Notes under the pieces: model-generated | Told to the model about the DNA's origin: nothing | Seen by the model: only the letters and a program-made list of their open reading frames with translations | Databases searched by the model: none | Source: Candidatus Methanohalarchaeum thermophilum | GTDB taxonomy: Archaea > Halobacteriota > Methanonatronarchaeia > Methanonatronarchaeales > Methanonatronarchaeaceae | Direction of reading: 5' to 3' | Assembly: GCA_001914405.1 (NCBI GenBank) | Contig: MSDW01000001.1 | Location: 372,001-436,000 of the forward strand | Length of the DNA stretch: 64,000 nt | Part shown: positions 26,649 to 35,454 of the stretch, piece by piece | How positions within the stretch are numbered: position 1 is the first letter of the stretch | Layout: the number at the start of each line of letters is the position of its first letter | Position numbers and translations under genes: made by a program

Positions 26649-28283
26649 ATGACAATTAAATGGAAAGATAAAAAAAATAGAAGAGATCTGGATGTTTTAA
26701 TACTTGATGGCTATGTTGACGAGCCTTCTGTTTTGGGTGTGCCACCGTATATTTCTCCTGCTCCTCGGCTATTGGTAGGTGCAGCTATTGATTTAGGATT
26801 AAACTGGGAGTATATGACGGTAGACGAATATAGAGAACATGGTTTAATTGATGCGGAAACTCTATTGGTTCATGGTGGAGTAACTGTTCCAGGTAAATAC
26901 CTAATGGGTTCCCCATTAAATGAAAAAGAAGCAGAAAGAATAGCTTCAGAAACTAATGAATGCTACATTGGAGGTCCATTAGCCAGATATAGTGAAATAA
27001 AGGGGTATGATGATTATATCAAAAAAGATCTCTCTTATTATCTTTATACATTATTTGAAAGGGAAGAGGCTGTTGATGGCTGGATTCCGGAAGAAAAATT
27101 GGAAAAATGGTTAATTAAAGGAAGCCAGGTAATAAAGAGACACCCTAACTATCCTGATCCCTTAATAGCAGAAATTAGTCTGTACAGAGGATGTCCAAGG
27201 TATTTCGTAGGAGGATGCTCTTTTTGTTCCGAACCAAGATACGGTAAACCAAAGTTTAGAGAACAGAAGAAGGTATCAAATGAGATTAAAAGGCTTTATG
27301 AAAATGGACTCCGGTATTTTAGAATAGGAGGCCAATCGTGTACTATTAGCTATAAAGCTAGGAACATAGGAATAGAAGAAAAACCTAAGCCACAGCCCAA
27401 AGAGATTAAAAAACTTTTTGAATTAATATGGAAAAAAGCTCCAGATATAGAGGTTTTACACTTAGATAACGCAAATCCAGCAGTGATCTCAGAGTATCCA
27501 GATCTAAGTATGGAGATATTAGACGACTTAGTTTTTTACACAACTCCAGGAAACATATTGGCTCTAGGCCTAGAGTCAGCAGATCCAGAGGTTATAGAAA
27601 AAAATAACTTAAATAGTTCAACTGAAGATGTAATGAGATCCATCGAGTTAATAAACAAAGCAGGCAGAGAAAAAGGAGTAAACGGATTACCAAAATTATT
27701 GCCCGGATTAAATTTTCTATGTGGCCTAAAAGGAGAAACCAAAAAAACATATCAAAAGAATTTTGACTTTTTAAAAGAAATGATAAAGAGGGATCTCTTA
27801 GTTAGAAGAATAAACATTAGAAAGGTTTTAAGCCATCAAAGAAACTTTGAAATGAAGTACGAAAAAAAATTCCAGGAATTCAAGGAAAAGGTTAGAGACA
27901 AAATAGATCAACCGATGCTAAAAGAGATCTTACCAAAGTTTACTGTCTTAAAAAAAGTTTACATGGAGAAAAAAGAAGGAAAAAAAACCTTTGGCCGCCA
28001 GATAGGAAGCTACCCATTGCTTGTAGGAGTACCATACAACCTAAAAAAAGGAAGTTACTACGATATAGCTATAACAAGCTGGGGTTACAGAAGCGTAACG
28101 GGAGTAGAATACCCATTTCCAATAAATAAATCAAATTATGCTAAGATCAAAAAATTACCCTATATTGGAGATAAAAAAGCAGCAAAAATATTCAGAAAAA
28201 AACCCATAGATAAAAAAGAACTTTTCTCTATATTAGGAAAAAATAAAAAAACAGAAAAACTTAGCACTATCATAAATTTCTAA
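26649..28283 (+). CDS. Archaeal radical SAM protein with C-terminal helix-hairpin-helix
   Basis: Protein of 544 aa. Residues 1-150 form an alpha/beta domain reminiscent of B12-binding-like N-terminal domains. The radical SAM cluster motif is unusual: Cys182-x7-Cys190-x2-Cys193 in YRGCPRYFVGGCSFC. RYFRIGGQSC and ILALGLESADPEVI are SAM-binding strands. Near 510-530, KIKKLPYIGDKKAAKIF is a helix-hairpin-helix, a nucleic-acid-binding element. Similar proteins occur widely in archaea without a known reaction; RNA or DNA modification is a guess from the hairpin motif. A mobile element begins 16 bases after the stop. Confidence 0.85.
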   Translation: MTIKWKDKKNRRDLDVLILDGYVDEPSVLGVPPYISPAPRLLVGAAIDLGLNWEYMTVDEYREHGLIDAETLLVHGGVTVPGKYLMGSPLNEKEAERIASETNECYIGGPLARYSEIKGYDDYIKKDLSYYLYTLFEREEAVDGWIPEEKLEKWLIKGSQVIKRHPNYPDPLIAEISLYRGCPRYFVGGCSFCSEPRYGKPKFREQKKVSNEIKRLYENGLRYFRIGGQSCTISYKARNIGIEEKPKPQPKEIKKLFELIWKKAPDIEVLHLDNANPAVISEYPDLSMEILDDLVFYTTPGNILALGLESADPEVIEKNNLNSSTEDVMRSIELINKAGREKGVNGLPKLLPGLNFLCGLKGETKKTYQKNFDFLKEMIKRDLLVRRINIRKVLSHQRNFEMKYEKKFQEFKEKVRDKIDQPMLKEILPKFTVLKKVYMEKKEGKKTFGRQIGSYPLLVGVPYNLKKGSYYDIAITSWGYRSVTGVEYPFPINKSNYAKIKKLPYIGDKKAAKIFRKKPIDKKELFSILGKNKKTEKLSTIINF

Positions 28284-28298
28284 AAACAATAAATTACA

Positions 28299-28761
28299 GT
28301 GAAGTGACCCCTACCTAAATCAGAGATCTTGGAGAGGGCTTCCATGTGGACCTTATCCAAATGGAGTTTGCCGAGCATCAGGCTTCTCTCATACACCTAG
28401 TCAACATGGAACTTAACTTTAAGGAAGAATTGGATTAGGGCACAAAGCCCATATATTAGCTACACAATGGCCCCCTTATTCCTCAAAGGCTGCTCCACAC
28501 CTACCACTAGACTCCCTACTCCAAGAACTGTTTCAGGGTTACCTATCTATCTATCTACTACTTACCTATACATCTCTCGATGTAGAGTCTGAGGCTTTAA
28601 CCAGATGCCTCAAGGGCATGGGATTGCTTTTTGTTCAAAAGGCAGACAAACCAACCAACTGCCAAGTCCATTATTTGTCTTAGAAACACTTAAAATATCT
28701 GTAGTTGATTCATCACCTACCTAAATCAAAAGATTTAGGAAGGTGCCTTCTCAGTCAAAAG
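28299..28761 (-). mobile_element. Non-coding IS200/IS605-type element, family A copy A5
   Basis: About 463 bp on the minus strand, right end GTCACTTCAC at 28299 and left end abutting TTTAT (plus-strand ATAAA at 28762-28766). The outer stem is CCATGT 28342-28347 with ACATGG 28404-28409. The GGGC/GCCC hairpin and the GGTGTGGAGCA box are present. It is closest to A4. It stands head to head with A7, 30 bases away. Confidence 0.85.
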
Positions 28762-28791
28762 ATAAAACCCCAAACCACCATTTAGCTTTAT

Positions 28792-29268
28792 AATCTTGGT
28801 GGGGTGAGAAGACCCCTTCTTACTCTTTGATTATATAGAGGATGATTCAAATCTAGCACTTAAATGGTTTTAAAAGTAGTTAAGGGTATCTGGTAGTTTT
28901 TTGGATTTGTCTGGTCTATTAAAAAGCTATTTCATGCCTTTGGGGCATTCTGGCTAAGTTAAGGGCTCTGAGACTCTATATCGAATAGGTGTATTTGTTA
29001 AGCTTGAAACCTTTGTGTGTGAAGTTCTAGTGATTTGGTGTAGGAGCTACTGGAGGAGGATAAGCAGGGCTATTCTAAGAGTTAAGTTAATATATGGGTT
29101 TTTGTATTTGTCCTGATCCAATTCTTCTTTTAGAGCAGATAGTTCTCTGTGTTGATTTAGTGCAGTGAGAGAAGGCCCGAATGAAAAAAAAAAACAGACT
29201 CCGCTCCGGATGAGGATTACATGGAAGCTTGCTTCCTAACTCTCTGAGTTAGGTAGGGGTCATTTCAC
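28792..29268 (+). mobile_element. Non-coding IS200/IS605-type element, family A copy A7 (divergent)
   Basis: About 477 bp after TTTAT (28787-28791), ending GTCATTTCAC at 29268. The right-end hairpin is a perfect CCTAACTC-TCT-GAGTTAGG. The interior aligns with family A (ATATGGG..., GATCCAATTCTTC, AGTGATTTGGTGTAGGAGC) but is more decayed than A4/A5, with an A-run near 29189. Its right end runs into the 3' end of the flavodoxin gene and supplies that gene's last codons and stop. Confidence 0.75.
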
Positions 29269-29734
29269 TTGTTACCTTAACGACTCTTTTTGCTAATTTA
29301 TTGCATTCTTTTTTTGTTTGTTCATCTGGTTCTCCAACTGAAACGGCTCCGTAATGTCCTCCAGTTTCTATGGGATCTCCTAAAACCAGCATTCCGTGAA
29401 TTAACATCTTTTTTAAGATTGATAGTAGTGTTGTTTCGTTTCCTCCTGCTCTGTGGTGAGATGAAGCAAATGCTGCTCCGACCATTTTATCTAATTCTCC
29501 TCTTATTGAGTTAGATTTCTCGAATAATTCTACTACTTCTTTTGATGGACCACCGTAGTAAGTGGGGCTTCCGATGATTAATCCATCAGCTTCTTTAAGA
29601 TCTCCAATGTCAATATTTTTTACTTTTTTTAGTGTACAATCAGCTTCAGTTTCTCGTACACCGTTAGCAACTTGTTTAGCCATTTTTTCAGTATTACCTG
29701 TTTTTGAATGATAGCCAACTAAAATCTTAGTCAT
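29249..29734 (-). CDS. Flavodoxin-like / WrbA-type FMN protein
   Basis: Cytoplasmic FMN-binding protein of 161 aa, probably an NAD(P)H:quinone oxidoreductase-like electron carrier. The FMN phosphate loop is YHSKTGNTEKMA at about 8-19. GSPTYYGGPSKEV at about 55-67 and FASSHHRAGGNETT at about 89-102 are the other flavin contacts of the WrbA group. The last seven codons (SEMTPT and stop) fall in the right end of mobile element A7, so the native C-terminus has been replaced. Upstream is a solo element end. Confidence 0.87.
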   Translation of the reverse strand: MTKILVGYHSKTGNTEKMAKQVANGVRETEADCTLKKVKNIDIGDLKEADGLIIGSPTYYGGPSKEVVELFEKSNSIRGELDKMVGAAFASSHHRAGGNETTLLSILKKMLIHGMLVLGDPIETGGHYGAVSVGEPDEQTKKECNKLAKRVVKVTSEMTPT

Positions 29735-29756
29735 TTAATCATAACCTCTTCTAAAA

Positions 29757-29815
29757 TTAACTCTTCGTCCAAGAAGTAATCTTCCTGGATCTCTGATTTA
29801 GGTGGATGAAGAGTT
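29757..29815. repeat. Solo left-end relic of the IS200/IS605-type elements
   Basis: AACTCTTC and GAAGAGTT pair around AAGAAGTAATCTTCC and ATCTCTGATTTAGGTGGATGAA, the left-end pattern of the elements in this window, with no element body after it. The following 200 bases to 30026 hold nothing I can identify. Confidence 0.4.
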
Positions 29816-30026
29816 ATTGATCTCTATGGATGAAGAGGATGGAAAGAATCTTTCTTAGTCAACGGTTGGGTAGTTGAGGAGTTTGACAATGCTGTACTGT
29901 TTTATAGTAAGTTTTTTGGGTAGTTTTAGGATATTTTGATTGGATTCAGTGTTATTGTATTGATTAGAGAAGAGTGGATGAATGGTGTTTTCTTTCTTTG
30001 GTTTGGAGAGGATTTTAGATTGTTTT

Positions 30027-30833
30027 TTAGCTGATTACTCTTTTTTTGAATGCTATTATCCCTAGGGGAACGAAAACTATGAAACTGATTAGTAGGCCTG
30101 ATAATATTAGGTTTATTGATAGGTAACTGGTTTCTGGGATTAAAAGCATTCTAATTGATTCGCTGATGTAGGTGAGGGGTATGCCAAGGGTGAAGTAATA
30201 AAATATCTTTCCTAGTTCTACAATCTCTGATATAGGATAAAATGTTGCTCCAAAAAACATCATGGGCATCATTATAACGAACATAACTTCGAACATGATC
30301 TCAGGCGGAGTAAATGTAGAGCCTATTGCTAGTCCTAATCCGCCGAATGTTAGTCCGCCAATGACGAAAACACCTATTAAACCAAGTAGGGATAATGGTG
30401 TTATTGAAATTGTGTCGCTGAATAATATTAAAGATATACCTAAAACAGCTAAACCTGAGAAAACTCCTTGAAATGTTCCATATATTATTTTTTCGATTGA
30501 TAAGGCTTTCATACTTAATGGAAGCAGTATGTGTGATCTAATTTCTTCGTTGTGATCAAGGCTTAAAGCTATTTCTCCTCCAACACTTCTCATACTTCCA
30601 GTTATAGCTGTTATAGCCATTATGCCGGGTACGAGAATTTCAACGTAATTTGATCTGAAAATTCTCATTTCAGGAAGTAGTAGACCAAAAACTATTAGAA
30701 AAAATAGTGGTTGTCCTAGTATTCTAATAAGATTGCCTCTTATTTCTTTCCAAAAAACCTTCATGTCTCTTTTAAATACAGCTGATGCTGATCTAAAGCT
30801 AATTTTAGCTGAATCCCAGTCTAGTTCAACCAT
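30027..30833 (-). CDS. ABC-2 type exporter permease
   Basis: Integral membrane protein of 268 aa with six hydrophobic segments, of the DrrB/ABC-2 type. The core motif GGLGLAIGSTF precedes MPMMFFGATFYPISEI, the typical sequence before the last helices. It overlaps the ATPase gene by 8 bases, giving a complete two-gene exporter. The substrate could be a drug, lipid or polysaccharide; nothing in the sequence decides. Confidence 0.88.
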   Translation of the reverse strand: MVELDWDSAKISFRSASAVFKRDMKVFWKEIRGNLIRILGQPLFFLIVFGLLLPEMRIFRSNYVEILVPGIMAITAITGSMRSVGGEIALSLDHNEEIRSHILLPLSMKALSIEKIIYGTFQGVFSGLAVLGISLILFSDTISITPLSLLGLIGVFVIGGLTFGGLGLAIGSTFTPPEIMFEVMFVIMMPMMFFGATFYPISEIVELGKIFYYFTLGIPLTYISESIRMLLIPETSYLSINLILSGLLISFIVFVPLGIIAFKKRVIS

Positions 30834-31764
30834 TTTTTAATCTCTCCCCTGTTAAATTTACAAAAACATCTTCTAATGTAGGTTCTCTAATATCTAATGA
30901 ATTGATTTTCAAATCTGAGGAATTTACAGAACTTAATATTCTAGGAGAAACCTCGTCCCCATTTTCTGAGTATACAAGTAACTTAATTAGATCTTTCTCA
31001 TCTTTTACTTCAGTTTTAGTGACACCGGTAATTTCACTTATTTCTTTGAGTACTTTATCGTTGACTCCGTCTAGTTCAAGTTTAATTACATTTTCAGCTG
31101 CATCTGATTTCTTTAGTTCCTTAGGACTTCCTCTTTCAACTATTTCTCCTTCATTCATAATTGCAACCCTGTCACACAGTGCATCTGCTTCTTCCATGTA
31201 ATGGGTAGTTAAAGAGATTGTTTTATCATGTTCATTTAAATCAGTGACCTTATCCCATATAGCTCTTCTAGCTTGTGGATCCAGACCCATAGTAGGTTCA
31301 TCCAGAAAAATTATAGTTGGATCGTGTACGAGTGCCCGAGCAATAAGAAGTCTTTGGAGCATACCTCCTGAATAATGCCTTATATTGTCGTCTGCGCGAT
31401 CTTCAAGCCCTACTAATTCTAGTACATTATTTATTCTTTTATGTTTATTATTTACTCCATAAGCGTTTGCCATTACTCTTATATTTTCTCTTCCTGATAG
31501 TTTTCTGTCTAAGCTTCTGTGTTGGGGTATTACGCCAATCTCTTTTTTTACTTTAATTGGGTTTTCTTTAACATTGATATCGTTAACGGTTGCTTTTCCT
31601 GAAGATGGTTTTACTTCGCTTGTCAGCATCCCGACAGTGGTTGTCTTTCCCGCTCCATTTGGACCTAGAAGCCCAAAAATTTCTCCTTTTTTCACGTTAA
31701 AAGAAATTTCATCTACTGCTCTTAAAGAACCAAATTTTTTCAGCAAATTCTGTACTTCAATCAT
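30826..31764 (-). CDS. ABC exporter ATPase (DrrA-like)
   Basis: ATP-hydrolysing subunit of 312 aa. Walker A GPNGAGKTT is at 34-42, the signature YSGGMLQR near 136, Walker B IIFLDEPTMGLDP near 155-167, and the H-loop SLTTHYMEEAD follows. A C-terminal regulatory extension of about 90 residues is as in DrrA-type proteins. Coupled to the permease downstream by an 8-base overlap. Confidence 0.93.
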   Translation of the reverse strand: MIEVQNLLKKFGSLRAVDEISFNVKKGEIFGLLGPNGAGKTTTVGMLTSEVKPSSGKATVNDINVKENPIKVKKEIGVIPQHRSLDRKLSGRENIRVMANAYGVNNKHKRINNVLELVGLEDRADDNIRHYSGGMLQRLLIARALVHDPTIIFLDEPTMGLDPQARRAIWDKVTDLNEHDKTISLTTHYMEEADALCDRVAIMNEGEIVERGSPKELKKSDAAENVIKLELDGVNDKVLKEISEITGVTKTEVKDEKDLIKLLVYSENGDEVSPRILSSVNSSDLKINSLDIREPTLEDVFVNLTGERLKNG

Positions 31765-31829
31765 GGTTTAGATCCATTATAAAAAATAAAGTATAAAGTA
31801 AAAATAGAGTTAGTTAGTACGTAGATCTT

Positions 31830-32579
31830 TTACATATAACCTAAACTTCTTAAGCGTTCCATTACTTTTTCTTTGTCTTGAGCTCTTCCAGCTCTTTCGT
31901 GATCTGCGTCTTCACTGACTTTGTTTGTGCATGGTTTACATCCAATTGACCTGTATCCTTTGTCGTAGAGAGGATTGTATTTTAGGCCCTCTGTTTTTAT
32001 GTAGCTCCATACATCGTCTTCACTCCAGTGTAATATTGGATGTACTCTGGTGTGGTCTTCCCTTGAGGAGAAGTATTCTTCATCTCTCCTTGATTCTTGT
32101 TCATCCCATCTAATTCCGTTTATGTGCCCATCTATTCCTATCTCGCTCAGGGTTTCCTGAAATGCAACAGTCTTTAATAGATGACAGCAGGGTTCTCTAT
32201 CCTCTGCAACCTCAAATTCATCCCATTCTATTTTTTCTAGCTCTTCCTGGTTCTTTTGTCCTAGATTTTGCTTTTTTACCGTTGTACCATTTGCTTTTTC
32301 GAGTACTTCTGTGTTCTTAGCGTGAATTATTGGGGCGTCGTACCTTTCTTCGGTTTTCTCCACAAAGTCGTATACTTCATCGAAGTGTTGTCCTGTGTCC
32401 ACGAAAATTATCTTGAAGTCATCTATTACTTCTGAAACTAAATCTAAAGTAGTTAATGAATCTTTTCCTCCAGTAAATCCTACACCAATGTTATTAAACT
32501 TTTCTTTAGCTTCTTCAAGAACCTTAAGAGATTTATCGATCTTGCCATCGAGGTCCATCTCATATAACTCTTTATCCAT
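31830..32579 (-). CDS. PAPS/APS reductase family protein (CysH-like, Fe-S type)
   Basis: Protein of 249 aa that would reduce adenylylsulfate or phosphoadenylylsulfate to sulfite. The PP-loop FTGGKDS is at 35-41. A Cys131-Cys132 pair and a Cys214-x2-Cys217 pair (REPCC and GCKPC) are the four ligands of the [4Fe-4S] cluster seen in APS-reductase-type enzymes. RRDEEYFS and RVHPILHWSEDDVW are the usual substrate and C-terminal motifs. The catalytic Cys of the canonical C-terminal tail (ECGLH) is absent, so the reductant may differ or the protein may act in another thiolation or sulfur step. Single gene. Confidence 0.83.
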   Translation of the reverse strand: MDKELYEMDLDGKIDKSLKVLEEAKEKFNNIGVGFTGGKDSLTTLDLVSEVIDDFKIIFVDTGQHFDEVYDFVEKTEERYDAPIIHAKNTEVLEKANGTTVKKQNLGQKNQEELEKIEWDEFEVAEDREPCCHLLKTVAFQETLSEIGIDGHINGIRWDEQESRRDEEYFSSREDHTRVHPILHWSEDDVWSYIKTEGLKYNPLYDKGYRSIGCKPCTNKVSEDADHERAGRAQDKEKVMERLRSLGYM

Positions 32580-32711
32580 TATTTACCTCCATAGGTTCCG
32601 GAAAATTTTTCCTTAAATGATTATCCCTATTTAAACTTAAATAGTTTCATACAAAAATAAAGTTTTAGTGGTTATTAATATACAAAAAATTTTTTTAAGT
32701 AGATTTAGGGC

Positions 32712-33347
32712 TTAAACTATTTCATTTAATTGATTAAGGTTCTTTATTTTGTAATCAGGGCTACAGTCAGGTTTTTTTTCTCCGTTTCTATCTACCAAGA
32801 TTGTTTTTAGGCCAGCCTTTTTAGCTCCATATATGTCATACCTAGGGGAATTACCAACAAAAAACCCATTACAGCATTCAGCAATCTTTTTAGCGTGCTC
32901 AAAGATCTTTGAATCAGGTTTAGAGTAACCAAATTCACCTGATATTATTATTCCACTGAAACATTCTTCTATATTGAGTTTATTTATCTTATCCCATTGA
33001 GATCTTGATGGACCATTAGTAACTAAAACCTTAGATATGTCTAAATTTCTTAAAACATTTTCTGCATCCGGGTAGAGATATATTTTAGATAATATCTCCT
33101 TTTTATACTCCTTTAGGGCCTTCTGTACTTTATTTTTATAGAAGCAGCCTTTATCCTCAAAGATGCTTTTAAAAATAGGGTATCTAGTTTCTAATTTTTT
33201 ATTTAATGTGACTTCTTGTAGCGCTTTCCTGTATTCGTCTCTAGTGATCTTAGGTAATCCATATTTATCAAGGCAGCGAAACATTATTTTCTTTCTAGAT
33301 TCTTTAACATCACATAAAGTCCCATCTAAGTCAAAGAATATGGTCAT
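32712..33347 (-). CDS. HAD-superfamily hydrolase
   Basis: Phosphatase-type enzyme of 211 aa with the nucleophile motif FFDLDGTLCD at residues 4-13, motif II VLVTNGPSRS near 107-116, and motif III-IV GYSKPDSKIF and VGNSPRYDIYGAKKAGL. The helical cap lies between motifs I and II. The last Asp motif is NSPRYD in place of GDSxxND. It is 6 bases downstream of the GGPP synthase gene and probably cotranscribed; a link to prenyl-phosphate metabolism is possible but unproven. Confidence 0.87.
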   Translation of the reverse strand: MTIFFDLDGTLCDVKESRKKIMFRCLDKYGLPKITRDEYRKALQEVTLNKKLETRYPIFKSIFEDKGCFYKNKVQKALKEYKKEILSKIYLYPDAENVLRNLDISKVLVTNGPSRSQWDKINKLNIEECFSGIIISGEFGYSKPDSKIFEHAKKIAECCNGFFVGNSPRYDIYGAKKAGLKTILVDRNGEKKPDCSPDYKIKNLNQLNEIV

Positions 33348-33353
33348 ATCTCT

Positions 33354-34355
33354 CTAAAAATTTCTTTCAACCAAAAATTTTGCCATTCCCTCAATATATC
33401 TAGATTCTTCATTATCTGGAAGGACATTTAGCTTAGAGATCGCTTCTCTAGCAAGTTTATTCTTTTTTTCCTTAGCGTAATGAATCGAATTATTTTTCTT
33501 TAGCAGTCTTAAAGCTTTATCTACATCCCTTTCGGTGGTTTCTTCTCTAGGTTTATCTAATATATCTATTAAGTCAGTTGGATCATCAGAGGTTTGTAGA
33601 TAATTAACAACCATCAAACTTCTTTTTCCTTCTCTAATATCATTTCCAATTGAGCCTCCTCTGCCCTTTTTTTCACTGAAATCTAATATATCATCTGTAA
33701 TCTGAAATGCAGGACCTATTTTTTCCCCAAATTCTCTTAAGTTTCTTTTAGCTTTATCTGAAGCATCAGCGACTATAGCTCCTCCCATTAGACTTCCACC
33801 GACAAGTGAACCAGTTTTATTAGATATCATAGTCATATATTCTTCTTCAGTGATATCTAATCTGTCTCTAGAGTTAATATCCATAGCTTGCCCCTCCATG
33901 AGACTGGTAACTACCTTTGACAGCAGTTCCATTAATTTGAAGCTTTTTTGATAAGAAAGACCAACCTCTTTGCTTCTACTAGCAGAAACAAAAGACTTTG
34001 CAAACATGCCGTCACCTACATTAATTGCCCTAGGAATCCCTACTTTCTTCCATAGAGCTGGTTTGTCTCTTCTGATCTCGTCTTGGTCTTCAATGTCATC
34101 ATGTATTAATGAGAAATTATGTATTATCTCTATTGCAGCAGCAAAGGGTAGTACCTTTTTCTTATCCCCTCCAAGTGCTTCACAAACCAGTACACATAGT
34201 GCTGGTCTCCATCTTTTTCCTCCTGTCTTAAGATGGTAGTGAACTTGGTCATACAAGTAATTTATATGATGATTTTCTGGGATAACCTCTTTTATCTCAT
34301 CTTCGATCTCTGGCTTTAGTTCCCGGATTTTTTCCCAGACCTCTTCAGTTTCCAT
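33354..34355 (-). CDS. Polyprenyl (geranylgeranyl/farnesyl) diphosphate synthase
   Basis: Head-to-tail prenyltransferase of 333 aa, source of the C20 chains of archaeal lipids. The first aspartate-rich motif is DDIED at 86-90 and the second DDILD at 221-225, with KRWRPAL near 47-53. The residue pattern before the first motif, FSLIHD, is compatible with a medium-chain product. First gene of a short unit with the HAD hydrolase. The chain length is inferred, not read directly. Confidence 0.92.
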   Translation of the reverse strand: METEEVWEKIRELKPEIEDEIKEVIPENHHINYLYDQVHYHLKTGGKRWRPALCVLVCEALGGDKKKVLPFAAAIEIIHNFSLIHDDIEDQDEIRRDKPALWKKVGIPRAINVGDGMFAKSFVSASRSKEVGLSYQKSFKLMELLSKVVTSLMEGQAMDINSRDRLDITEEEYMTMISNKTGSLVGGSLMGGAIVADASDKAKRNLREFGEKIGPAFQITDDILDFSEKKGRGGSIGNDIREGKRSLMVVNYLQTSDDPTDLIDILDKPREETTERDVDKALRLLKKNNSIHYAKEKKNKLAREAISKLNVLPDNEESRYIEGMAKFLVERNF

Positions 34356-34380
34356 ATAATCTACAACCCTACAGTTTTTA

Positions 34381-34896
34381 TTATTTCTTATCGAATTTTA
34401 AGCTCAGTACACCGTTATTGTAATTAGATTCCATTGAATCAGGGTCAATGTCTGATGGTAGATTAACATTTTTAGAATAAGCCTTTGACTCCCCTCTAGC
34501 TTCAATAAGGACTTCACTTTTTTTTGCACTTACATCAATATTCTCTTCACTGACACCGGGTATTTCAGCAGTCACTGAAATTTCATTTTCACTTTCAAAG
34601 ACATCAACTAAAGGTTCCTTTTCCTTTTCTTCTGTTTTGTCTCCAAAGGTGTTTATAGAAGTTTCACCACTTGGGTCTTTTCTGATAGAAAAACCAAAGG
34701 TAAACGGTTGATTGTTTGAGAATCTCCTCTTTTCTTCAACTGATTTCCAGAAGTCTTCTTCGTTCATCTTATTCATCATCTCTTCCATTTCATCAAAGAC
34801 ACTATGGAAACCACTCTTTTTATAGTCTTCACCAAAAAAATCTCTAAGTAACTTTTTGAATAATTTATCAAATGGATCCTTATCTCTATTTGTCAT
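34381..34896 (-). CDS. Small heat-shock protein (Hsp20/alpha-crystallin)
   Basis: ATP-independent holdase of 171 aa. The C-terminal alpha-crystallin domain starts near residue 85 with PLVDVFESENEISVTAEIPG, and ends in YNNGVLSLKF. The 80-residue N-terminal arm is charged and Met/Phe-rich. It is adjacent to a second Hsp20 gene 65 bases upstream on the same strand; the two are diverged paralogues and form a heat-shock pair. It lacks a C-terminal I-x-I motif. Confidence 0.88.
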   Translation of the reverse strand: MTNRDKDPFDKLFKKLLRDFFGEDYKKSGFHSVFDEMEEMMNKMNEEDFWKSVEEKRRFSNNQPFTFGFSIRKDPSGETSINTFGDKTEEKEKEPLVDVFESENEISVTAEIPGVSEENIDVSAKKSEVLIEARGESKAYSKNVNLPSDIDPDSMESNYNNGVLSLKFDKK

Positions 34897-34960
34897 AGTG
34901 AATCAATTCAATAGTTATCCTAGTTTCTATAAAACTTTTTTAGTGTTGATTGTTGGGATA

Positions 34961-35395
34961 TTATTTAACTTCAATTTGGGATTCATGCGAAGACTTTTTA
35001 TTTAATTTAATCTCCAAAATACCTTCTTCTAGTTCAGCAGTTCCTTTTCCATCTATTTTAGCTGGAAGATGGATAGTTCTTTCAAATTCAGTGGCTCTTC
35101 CATCTTCAATCAAATCAAATGTTTCCTTTTGTCGGTTTCCACTGATTATAATCTTTTTTTCGTCTTCTTTGGCAATTATATCTATGTCTTCAGCTTTAAA
35201 TCCAGGTAAATCAGCAACTACATGTATATATCCATTTTTTTCAAATATATCCACAAAAGGCATCATTAAATTTTGAAGCATCCGACTTAACCACCCTAAT
35301 ACTTCAAAATTTCCCTTCTCTGATAGTTCACTTATTAATTTTTCTAGAGCTTCAGTCTTTATAAGTTCTTTAATTAATTTCTTCTTCATATCCAT
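34961..35395 (-). CDS. Small heat-shock protein (Hsp20-like), second copy
   Basis: Hsp20-family protein of 144 aa. IHVVADLPGFKAEDIDI is the alpha-crystallin core, and the segment LPAKIDGKGTAELEEGILEIKL is the A-x-x-x-n-G-v-L box. The N-terminus is shorter than in its neighbour. It is divergently oriented to the clamp-loader operon with a 59-base shared promoter region. No visible CIRCE or other operator. Confidence 0.82.
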   Translation of the reverse strand: MDMKKKLIKELIKTEALEKLISELSEKGNFEVLGWLSRMLQNLMMPFVDIFEKNGYIHVVADLPGFKAEDIDIIAKEDEKKIIISGNRQKETFDLIEDGRATEFERTIHLPAKIDGKGTAELEEGILEIKLNKKSSHESQIEVK

Positions 35396-35454
35396 AACCT
35401 CAGGTTCTACCCCAATAAAGATTTACATCTGTTTGAATTTATTTTTTAGTTGTA

